DNA of 8,375 nt from CAJQQY01 sp964352225. Lineage in GTDB: Bacteria > Bacteroidota > Bacteroidia > Chitinophagales > Saprospiraceae. Position 1 is the stretch's first letter. Every line of letters starts with the position of its first letter. Under the pieces are notes generated by a model. That model ran no database searches. It was not told where the DNA came from and was given only the letters and a program-made list of their open reading frames with translations. Below, one piece after another: positions 1-6,429 of this stretch. The stretch spans positions 1-8,375 of the forward strand of contig CAYGRM010000304.1 of assembly GCA_964352225.1 (NCBI GenBank), written 5' to 3'. Both the position numbers and the translations under genes were made by a program.

Positions 1-2
1 CC

Positions 3-203
3 GATATTTTAAATATAAAAATGGAAAATCCAGCACTTGCCAACTTCTCCGTTTTTGATATTTATGGAAAAAAGGTTTTTGAAAAAACAGAGGTGAATCA
101 AAGTGAGATTCAATTACCCACATCAACTTTTCCACCAGGCGTTTATTTTTTAAAAATAGAAATGGAAGGGAAAGAGTTGGTGAAGAAATTTATAAAAATG
201 TAG
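3..203 (+). CDS. C-terminal end of a secreted protein with a type IX secretion (Por) sorting tail; 5' end outside the window
   Basis: The frame is open from the left edge (first full codon at 3) to the TAG at 201-203, with no stop upstream. The ATG at 21 is therefore more likely an internal Met than the true start. The visible ~66 residues match the type A C-terminal domain that directs proteins through the Bacteroidota type IX secretion system. A hydrophobic strand and 'FSVFDIYGKKVF' come first, then a polar stretch, then 'FPPGVYFLKIE', and the chain ends in a basic 'ELVKKFIKM'. Such domains are normally the last ~70-90 residues of a large extracellular or surface protein and are cleaved off during secretion. 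Nothing of the functional part is visible, so substrate and role cannot be given. The gene converges on the CHAT gene, with stop codons 46 bases apart. Confidence 0.85.
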   Translation, partial: DILNIKMENPALANFSVFDIYGKKVFEKTEVNQSEIQLPTSTFPPGVYFLKIEMEGKELVKKFIKM

Positions 204-206
204 TGC

Positions 207-241
207 TACTCCCAAGGTGTCTAAAAGTCATTTTGGGAGTA
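207..241. terminator. Inverted repeat between convergent genes, possible bidirectional terminator
   Basis: The arms at 207-215 (TACTCCCAA) and 233-241 (TTGGGAGTA) are perfectly complementary over 9 bp, with a 17-base loop. The repeat lies in the 46-base gap between two converging stop codons, where a shared terminator is expected. T-rich tracts occur on both sides (TTTTTT near 252-257 on plus; the complement of AAAAA near 195-199 on minus) but about 8-12 bases from the stem rather than abutting it. The loop is also long, so this is a weak candidate for a factor-independent terminator. Confidence 0.45.
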
Positions 242-249
242 ATTCAAAT

Positions 250-3200
250 CTATTTTTTATACTTAATAATCAAAAATAACAATACTCCTACAAATCCAAA
301 ACCCATCCACCAAAACCAAATTTGATCCTCTGAGGAAATTGCCTCCATGTCCCCTACTGCCACCATTCCAGCCCAAAAATAAGGATGAGCCGTCAATGGA
401 TCAGCACTAGCCAGATATTGCAATTTAGCGTTTTTAAGGGCAACATCTTTGCGATTTCCTTTAGCTAGATTTTCATAAAAATGATCCATTAATTGACTGG
501 TCGATTGATCATTGGCCATCCATAGACTCATCACCACACTTCGACATCCTGCATAAGAGAATGCTCGCCCAAGACTTATAACTCCCTCACCCTCAGCAAG
601 TTGTCCAAAACCAGTATTACATGCACTCATAACCGTCAACTCGGCTGGCAGTTTCATATTATAGATTTCGTAGGCATTCAAATAACCATCTTCTAGCGTA
701 TCTTTTTGATTGGAAAAAAGAAATCCTGATTGCATGGGATATTTGTCATTGGCTAAAGCATGAGTGGCTAAATGTATGATTTTACTCTCTGGTGCAAATT
801 GTTGAAAAAAGGCTTCAGAAGCTTCCTCGCCTGAAAAAACATTCCCAGCAAAGAATTCACTCGCATTCAAAATTTCAGCTTTCGTAAAGTTTAATTCAGC
901 CAAATTCGCTCTAGCTGAAAGGTTACTCGACAGATTATTTTCAGCTAATAATTGATTACTAAAGGAAGGAGCAAAACCTACATAATCGTATTTGTAATTA
1001 CGTTGTTGGAATTTATCTTTTTCTAAAATAGCCAAAGACCAAGCATACTGAAGATTATAGTCTCGAAGCAAATAAGAAAGTTGTCTAAAATCATTTTGAT
1101 CTGATTTTTTTGCTAACATTTCAAAAGGAAGGTAATTTAAAACTCCATGTGGAATAATTATTAATTGAGTCTGCTTCGCTAACTCTTTTTCAATGGGCTC
1201 GATTAACTTTTGGTATAAAAAATTAAGTTGGGAGATATATTTTTCATTTTCATCAATTGCATTTTGTGTTGAATTTCCAACTTTATAATCTCGTAAATAC
1301 TGAATTGATTTTTCTATTTTATTTGAAAATGGTTGAGCAAAACCATACAATTCACCCTGCGAAATCACAAACGTGTACAGCTTGTTATGATCATAAAAAT
1401 ATTCTATCAACGCAGTAGATTCATCAGCATATTCCTTCATGAAATTTGGAGAAATCTCATTGGGAACAGCATATTTTAATTCAAAGTAATCTGGATTAAT
1501 TTTTTCCAAACTCGAAATCTGATTTTCATACTTTAATTTTAAATCAAATAATTGGTTTTGCAATTTGTCTTTTTCTGCTGAATTTAATTCAAATATTTTT
1601 TCAGTTAAATCTGTAATTTGAATTTCTAATTCATCCAAATCATTCAATACATTATCTGGAATACCTGCATTCTCTAAAGCAAAATTTTCATTCATATTTT
1701 GCCATAAAATACTTGCTTTACTTTTCTCTGAAAAATTTAAAGCTTTTAAAAGATAATTTGAATCATCAGTAAGATTATACAGTTGAAATGAAACTCTGAC
1801 GGCTAATTGAAAAATTGGATTCACTCGTTCATTCAAATCTTTTCGAGAGGTTTCAGACTGATAGGATCGTCGCGTTTTCTCAATCAAATTAACCGCCAAT
1901 TCTAATGTCTTCAAAGCATTATCCAAATCTTCTTTTTCCTTTTTTTTCAAAAATCGTTTCTCCAAAATTTCACTTTTGAATGCTAACAAATCCAAAAAAT
2001 CAACTTCACTTTGCACTTTAGAAAGTGGTGGATTTTTTCCTTCATCATTTTGATATTTAAACCCTGGGGCAACATTTTCCATCCCCAAGCCAAGGTAAAA
2101 AAGTGCAGAGTCTAAGTCATTTTTTTCAAACCAAGCGCTCGCCATCCGATGATAAGTATTAGCGATTAATTCACTAGCCCGAAATTCATGATTTTCAAGT
2201 TTGACAATAGATGCTCGATAAAAATCTAAGGCTTTATCATATTGCTTCATGTCCTCGTAAACATGTCCAATATTTTGATAACCTCCGACCACATATGGAT
2301 GAGTTAAGCTTAATCTTTTCTCCATAATTTTTAAACCCTTTTGGTAAAGGTCTAGAGCTTTTTGATGCTGTCCTAAGTCAGCATAAAAATTCCCTAATTC
2401 TCCATACGCTCCTCCCATTTCTGGATGAGCTAAACCAATTGCTTTTTCTTGTAGTTTTACCATTTTTTCTACATATAAAAGGCCTTCTTTAAACATTCCT
2501 TTCCCTGCATATGCTTTACCTATATTCGAATAATATTTAGGGACGCTAGGGTGAGTCTCTTTATAATTTAACAACTTGATTTCCAATGCTTTAAGTCCAA
2601 ACTCAATAGATTTATCGTAGTCCCCAACCTTTCGATAAAAGTTACCCCAATTGCTATAAATTCTATTAAAATCTTTACTTGTTGGATCAGATGATATGGT
2701 GAAGATATCGAAGGCTTTTTGGTAGGATTTATCGGCATCTTTAAAGTTCGCCATTTTAGTTAAGCTGTTCCCAATACTCATATACATATTGCCCACAATG
2801 GAACTATTTTCTCCGAATAAAATGGTGTATAAATCAATAGCTTTTTCGTAGTAAATTTTTGAGTTACCGGGGTCATACATTTGCCGATAGGTATTGCCTA
2901 ATTCCAAGTAAAAATCGGCAACAGGTTCGCTTTCTTCGCCATGTATTTTTTGAGCAAGTCCTAATCCTTTTTTTAATATTTCGATAGCGTTTCGATGATA
3001 GCGCAATCGCATTTCAGTTTTTCCTAAACGATAGTATGCTTTGACTACTTTCTCGTGTTCTTCCCCAAAAAGTCTTCTCCTAATTTCTAAGGATTTTTCA
3101 AAACCTACTTTTGCTTTTTTGTATTCACCATCATAATAAAAATCCTTTGCGGTGTAGTATAGACTATCTGAAATTTGTTCCTGAGTTTGAGCAAACAAAG

Positions 3201-3252
3201 ATTTGGAGAAAAAAAATAACAATATATTTACGGATAAAAATATTTTTTTCAT
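250..3252 (-). CDS. Exported TPR-CHAT protein (caspase-like peptidase domain) with C-terminal membrane anchor
   Basis: The 1000-residue protein is read from the ATG at 3252. A longer frame opens at 3291, but the internal Met is preferred because it begins a clean signal peptide (MKKIFLSVNILLFFF, likely cut after 'SLFA', about residue 21). Residues ~30-395 hold roughly eight tetratricopeptide repeats of the ~42-residue kinesin-light-chain type, for example 'GNFYADLGQHQKALDLYQKG'. A helical linker with probable coiled coil spans ~530-585. The CHAT domain (caspase HetF-associated with TPRs) covers ~600-970. The family's His/Cys pair is intact: 'HLATHA' (His ~831) and 'MSACNTGFG' (Cys ~878), followed by 'EGVISLGRAFSYAGCRSVV'. 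Residues ~978-997 form a hydrophobic helix ending in KYKK. Signal peptide plus terminal anchor predicts a periplasmic TPR-CHAT body with a cytoplasmic tail. Substrate is unknown. CHAT domains elsewhere act as proteases in programmed responses, and TPRs bind partners. It follows the 968-residue gene by 110 bases on the same strand. Confidence 0.9.
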   Translation of the reverse strand: MKKIFLSVNILLFFFSKSLFAQTQEQISDSLYYTAKDFYYDGEYKKAKVGFEKSLEIRRRLFGEEHEKVVKAYYRLGKTEMRLRYHRNAIEILKKGLGLAQKIHGEESEPVADFYLELGNTYRQMYDPGNSKIYYEKAIDLYTILFGENSSIVGNMYMSIGNSLTKMANFKDADKSYQKAFDIFTISSDPTSKDFNRIYSNWGNFYRKVGDYDKSIEFGLKALEIKLLNYKETHPSVPKYYSNIGKAYAGKGMFKEGLLYVEKMVKLQEKAIGLAHPEMGGAYGELGNFYADLGQHQKALDLYQKGLKIMEKRLSLTHPYVVGGYQNIGHVYEDMKQYDKALDFYRASIVKLENHEFRASELIANTYHRMASAWFEKNDLDSALFYLGLGMENVAPGFKYQNDEGKNPPLSKVQSEVDFLDLLAFKSEILEKRFLKKKEKEDLDNALKTLELAVNLIEKTRRSYQSETSRKDLNERVNPIFQLAVRVSFQLYNLTDDSNYLLKALNFSEKSKASILWQNMNENFALENAGIPDNVLNDLDELEIQITDLTEKIFELNSAEKDKLQNQLFDLKLKYENQISSLEKINPDYFELKYAVPNEISPNFMKEYADESTALIEYFYDHNKLYTFVISQGELYGFAQPFSNKIEKSIQYLRDYKVGNSTQNAIDENEKYISQLNFLYQKLIEPIEKELAKQTQLIIIPHGVLNYLPFEMLAKKSDQNDFRQLSYLLRDYNLQYAWSLAILEKDKFQQRNYKYDYVGFAPSFSNQLLAENNLSSNLSARANLAELNFTKAEILNASEFFAGNVFSGEEASEAFFQQFAPESKIIHLATHALANDKYPMQSGFLFSNQKDTLEDGYLNAYEIYNMKLPAELTVMSACNTGFGQLAEGEGVISLGRAFSYAGCRSVVMSLWMANDQSTSQLMDHFYENLAKGNRKDVALKNAKLQYLASADPLTAHPYFWAGMVAVGDMEAISSEDQIWFWWMGFGFVGVLLFLIIKYKK

Positions 3253-3311
3253 CGAAGTGATTTTGGAGTTTCTTTTTCTAAAATTAAACAATTATTTTGT
3301 TTTTTCAATTT

Positions 3312-3344
3312 AGGTATCGGATACCTTATAGGTATCCCATACCT
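3312..3344. repeat. Two tandem 15-bp near-palindromes, also one long hairpin; possible operator or processing site
   Basis: AGGTATCGGATACCT (3312-3326) and AGGTATCCCATACCT (3330-3344) are nearly identical 15-mers, differing at two central bases, with an 18-bp period. Each is self-complementary (7-bp arms around one base; 6-bp arms around three). The two are also complementary to each other, giving a 15-bp stem with one mismatch and a 3-base loop. The element starts 18 bases past the stop of the 968-residue gene and ends 60 bases before the CHAT start, in a 110-base gap. No T-run follows on either strand, so it is not a typical intrinsic terminator. Paired sites for a dimeric regulator, or an RNA hairpin that processes or stabilises a transcript, fit better. 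Confidence 0.6.
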
Positions 3345-3362
3345 GACCTTAATTATTAGAAT

Positions 3363-6269
3363 CTATTTCAACTTCATTAATTCTTTTGACAAATTAGCAA
3401 TTGATTTGGTCATATCATTAAAATCAAACGCTACTTTTAAGTCATGTTTCTTACCCAACCATTTCACTTGCAATTTTAATTTTACTGCTCCTCCACTCAA
3501 GGTTCCTAAACGTCCTTCGAACTCTGCTTTTTTGATATCGATCAATGCATCTGGCCCTTTTTCCAAAATCCATGCTGCGGCATTTCCTCCGAATCCTAAT
3601 CCTTTCTCTGTTCCTTTCATCGCTAACTTTGCCGCTTGAACTGCTTTGAGTGACACCTCTTTTTTTCCAACCAAAAAAATCACTTGAGGGTCTTTGTTAG
3701 GATCACTATTTACCCATTTCAATCCATCCAAAACTAACTTCGCTGCTTTCAAACCACCCGTTGCAGTTAACTTGGCTGCCTCAATTCCTTTGATCCTAGT
3801 TTCCAAAACACCACGCTCCGGAAGTTCCCATGCTTTGGTTTTGGTAGCTGCTATTTTTTTCAATCGTTTGATTTCTTTACTCAATTTATTAACCTCTCTT
3901 TGAGCAGCATCTACTTTCTTTTTAGCAGCATTAAATGCTCCTCGATGCTTCGCTTGCTTCTGCTTAATTTCATTTCTTTTAGCATTGATTTTTTTCTCCC
4001 AATCTTTCACGTCCTGCTCTGCTTTTGCTAATCCTTGTTGTCCTTTTCGCAAACCATCAACTCCTCCCTTTGTAGTATTTTTCACAAAACCTGAAACATC
4101 TTTTTTGATAAAATCGAAGAAATCATTTTTCATTTTTACCTTCAAATACATGTCTCCCGCTTTTTGCACATCAGTCCCACGAGCAGCAATTTCTCCTTGA
4201 AAAAGCTTAAATATTTTCCCACCAACCATGAATTCAAAGCCATTTTCTTTCAAATGAATATCTGTGACCGCTTTTAATCCTAAAAGGCTTACTGCTCCAT
4301 TTACGGCAAATTTTGGCGTTTTTTTCTTTCTCAAATCAATGATAAAACCTGGACGGCTCTTTCCATTGGCTCCTTCTAATTTGAAAATTTTGGCATCAAT
4401 TCCATCGCAAGAAGCATTTGCAGAAATTCCATTGGTATAGTCAATATCTAATCCTCCCTCCGCTTTAAATCCTGCTACATTCATCTTACCTCCTGCTCTA
4501 AAACCGGCGTCATAATTTTTCTCTAAAACCTGAACTGAAGTTGGAGCAACTTCTAAACTAACGTCTTTGAAGTAAGTTCCTTGCAAGGCTTTTTTCATAT
4601 CTTTTGGAATCTTCTTTCTGATTTTATCATCCATCACCATGTTGACAAAATCCCAAAGAACGAGTTTATTAAAACCTGCGGACAACATACACTTCGATGG
4701 ATTTCGAGTATCAAAAGCTACGGCAGCATTTCCCTCAAATTTTCCGATTTTGATTTTCCCAGCCAAAGCTACGTTGGGTAAAATAGCGGGAGCAGTCGTA
4801 AAACTTGCACCCATCTGCATGCCAACATCACTCACTCTCAAACCTCTTGCGCCAAGTGGATCATGCCAGTCGCCGGTCATCATTGCCAAGAAGTTCATCG
4901 TCTGATCAGTCAGAACTAATTCGATTCCTCCTTTGAATTTTAGTAAATCTTTATCGACTTGCGTATCCATCATTCCTAATAATGAGATGGCAAAATTCTT
5001 AGGGGAAGGCTTCAATCTAAAAATTACGCCAGTCAATTTTGAGCTGTTTCCCAAAGCGATATCTGTATCCAAATTTGCATCTAAATTGATGTGATCCAAC
5101 TTGCTCGTCAAAGGCGAGCTCACGATTAGATTTTTTACTCCAATCAAATGATCGACTTTCAGTTTGGTCAAATCTAACTTGGCCACCATGCTACAACCTT
5201 TTTTAATGGCAGTTGACATTTGTGCCATGCTTGGAATTTTTGAAGTTTCTTTTTTTGATTTTTCTTCTGAAGAAATGACGATTTTTTGACCACTTAAATC
5301 AATCGCATCAAGTGCGGTTAAGCCTTTGTGAATTTTTGATATTTTAAAATTCTTAGGTGGAGTGATGGTTACTAAATAGGACGTTTCTTTTTTTCTTTTG
5401 ACTTTTTTCTGTTGTAACCAAATGTCCACATTTCCAAAATTTGAAGAGGAAGCAATCGTCATCCAATCTTGATAAGGCGCAACAGTTATTGTCGCTTCAT
5501 GCAAATTTAGATTAATTAAATTATCAGGAATGTCGAACCCTTTGATACTCTTTTTTCCAACCAAAGATTGAAGGGTACCGTTGAATTCTAGTTTTTCAGT
5601 TTGAGCGATCAATTGCAATTCCTCTTTTTGGCTCGTTAATTTTGCACTCATATCAAGAGTCTTTCCAGCGACCTTTGTCATACCGGTGAGGGTGCTAAAA
5701 GTTTTGCGTTTTGCATTATCATTTGGGTAATCAATTTGAAAATCAACCTTAATTTGTTCTAATTCAATATTGGCAGTCGAAAAAATTTCCCAACTTTTTA
5801 AAGCATTAAAGATCAAATTGAATTGCTTAACTTTTTTCTCTGTCTTATCACTACCTACTTTTTCTTCTTTAGAAAAATGGAAACTAAATTTCTCTAGGTA
5901 AACCGTTTTTCGAATCGCATCTGGAATAAAATTTTCTAATTTTTGCCCAGCCAGTTTTGCTAATGCACCATTAGAAACCGACATCTTAGCATTAGAAGGC
6001 ATCGTCGCTTCAAAGTATCCGATTGAGTTATCACTATCATAACTAACCGTAAATCCTACTCCCGATTTTTTGAAAAAAGTTCCTATTCCGTTGATCTTCT
6101 TTTCAGAGGTAGTCACGTTCAATTTTTCGAAGGAAAAGTTTTCACTACCAATAGTATTATTGAGCTGTACTCGTAGGGTTTCCTCCCAATCTAAATCTAC
6201 CTTAGTGGCAAATGTAGTTTGTAAAAATAGGAGGCAAATTGCTGTTGAAATTAATTGGATTGCTTTCAT
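3363..6269 (-). CDS. Exported protein of unknown function, beta-rich with a C-terminal coiled coil (968 residues)
   Basis: I do not recognise this protein as a named family. The start at 6269 is chosen over an in-frame ATG at 6296 because it begins a signal peptide (MKAIQLISTAICLLFLQTTFA, likely cut near residue 21). There is no lipobox Cys and no type IX sorting tail, so it is probably periplasmic or secreted by another route. Residues ~25-715 read as alternating beta strands with many Gly/Asn turns. Two segments resemble each other ('FIPDAIRKTVYLEKFSF', ~114-130; 'DIPDNLINLNLHEATITV', ~246-263), hinting at diverged repeat domains. Residues ~736-811 are a Lys/Ala/Glu-rich coiled coil ('AKAEQDVKDWEKKINAKRNE'). 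Ala/Lys-rich helices continue to ~903. A final beta module (~915-968) contains 'KWLGKKHDLKVAFDFND'. No catalytic motif is visible. A structural, adhesive or binding role is possible. It lies between the cytolysin-like gene, from which a terminator separates it, and the CHAT gene. Confidence 0.85.
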   Translation of the reverse strand: MKAIQLISTAICLLFLQTTFATKVDLDWEETLRVQLNNTIGSENFSFEKLNVTTSEKKINGIGTFFKKSGVGFTVSYDSDNSIGYFEATMPSNAKMSVSNGALAKLAGQKLENFIPDAIRKTVYLEKFSFHFSKEEKVGSDKTEKKVKQFNLIFNALKSWEIFSTANIELEQIKVDFQIDYPNDNAKRKTFSTLTGMTKVAGKTLDMSAKLTSQKEELQLIAQTEKLEFNGTLQSLVGKKSIKGFDIPDNLINLNLHEATITVAPYQDWMTIASSSNFGNVDIWLQQKKVKRKKETSYLVTITPPKNFKISKIHKGLTALDAIDLSGQKIVISSEEKSKKETSKIPSMAQMSTAIKKGCSMVAKLDLTKLKVDHLIGVKNLIVSSPLTSKLDHINLDANLDTDIALGNSSKLTGVIFRLKPSPKNFAISLLGMMDTQVDKDLLKFKGGIELVLTDQTMNFLAMMTGDWHDPLGARGLRVSDVGMQMGASFTTAPAILPNVALAGKIKIGKFEGNAAVAFDTRNPSKCMLSAGFNKLVLWDFVNMVMDDKIRKKIPKDMKKALQGTYFKDVSLEVAPTSVQVLEKNYDAGFRAGGKMNVAGFKAEGGLDIDYTNGISANASCDGIDAKIFKLEGANGKSRPGFIIDLRKKKTPKFAVNGAVSLLGLKAVTDIHLKENGFEFMVGGKIFKLFQGEIAARGTDVQKAGDMYLKVKMKNDFFDFIKKDVSGFVKNTTKGGVDGLRKGQQGLAKAEQDVKDWEKKINAKRNEIKQKQAKHRGAFNAAKKKVDAAQREVNKLSKEIKRLKKIAATKTKAWELPERGVLETRIKGIEAAKLTATGGLKAAKLVLDGLKWVNSDPNKDPQVIFLVGKKEVSLKAVQAAKLAMKGTEKGLGFGGNAAAWILEKGPDALIDIKKAEFEGRLGTLSGGAVKLKLQVKWLGKKHDLKVAFDFNDMTKSIANLSKELMKLK

Positions 6270-6324
6270 GATATGGAAATTTATGTTTGTTATCAATTGG
6301 ATATTCTAGTTCCATATATCATGA
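6266..6324 (-). promoter_or_regulatory. Possible mRNA hairpin burying the start codon of the 968-residue gene
   Basis: Bases 6310-6324 and 6266-6278 are complementary over 13 bp with one 2-base bulge and a 31-base loop (6279-6309). The start codon (6267-6269) lies inside the downstream arm. In the minus-strand transcript the upstream arm reads TCATGATATATGGAA and the start arm TTCCATATCATGA. If folded, the stem would occlude the AUG. A DNA operator made of the same inverted repeat is the alternative. The pairing is seen directly; its function is inferred. Confidence 0.4.
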
Positions 6325-6360
6325 GGGAGGGAAAGGTTACCCTATTTATAAAAATAAAAA

Positions 6361-6407
6361 AACAAAATAAAAAACCCTAACCTGTTGATTTTCAACAAAT
6401 TAGGGTT
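6361..6407 (-). terminator. Strong intrinsic terminator after the cytolysin-like gene
   Basis: Outer arms 6400-6407 and 6373-6380 (TTAGGGTT/AACCCTAA on plus) give 8 bp. After a 2x2 internal mismatch, inner arms 6383-6388 and 6392-6397 (TGTTGA/TCAACA) give 6 more around a TTT loop. Read on the minus strand, the stem runs straight into a U-rich tract (complement of 6345-6374, nearly all A on plus). It begins 22 bases after the cytolysin-like stop. The plus strand also has a T-run at 6413-6418, so weaker action the other way is possible. The hairpin indicates that most cytolysin-like transcripts end before the 968-residue gene. Confidence 0.85.
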
Positions 6408-6429
6408 CTTCATTTTTTATAAAAACGAT

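Noticed and set aside
21..203. A complete 60-residue small protein starting at 21
   Set aside because: The frame stays open to the window edge and the sequence is a type IX sorting tail, which is the end of a larger protein.
3253..3291. Upstream in-frame ATG at 3291 as the start of the TPR-CHAT protein
   Set aside because: It would place 13 polar/basic residues before an excellent signal peptide that begins at 3252.
3312..3344. Reading the tandem palindromes as an intrinsic terminator of the 968-residue gene
   Set aside because: The sequence after the stem on the minus strand is A-rich (AAATTGAAAAA), not T-rich, and the plus side lacks a T-run too.
3406..4905. Several plus-strand open frames (66-88 codons) opposite the 968-residue gene
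   Set aside because: They lie antisense to a convincing gene, have biased composition expected from the complement of Lys/Ala-rich codons, and show no domain or signal.
6270..6296. Upstream in-frame ATG at 6296 as the start of the 968-residue protein
   Set aside because: The Met at 6269 begins a typical Lys-plus-hydrophobic signal peptide; the nine extra residues add nothing recognisable.
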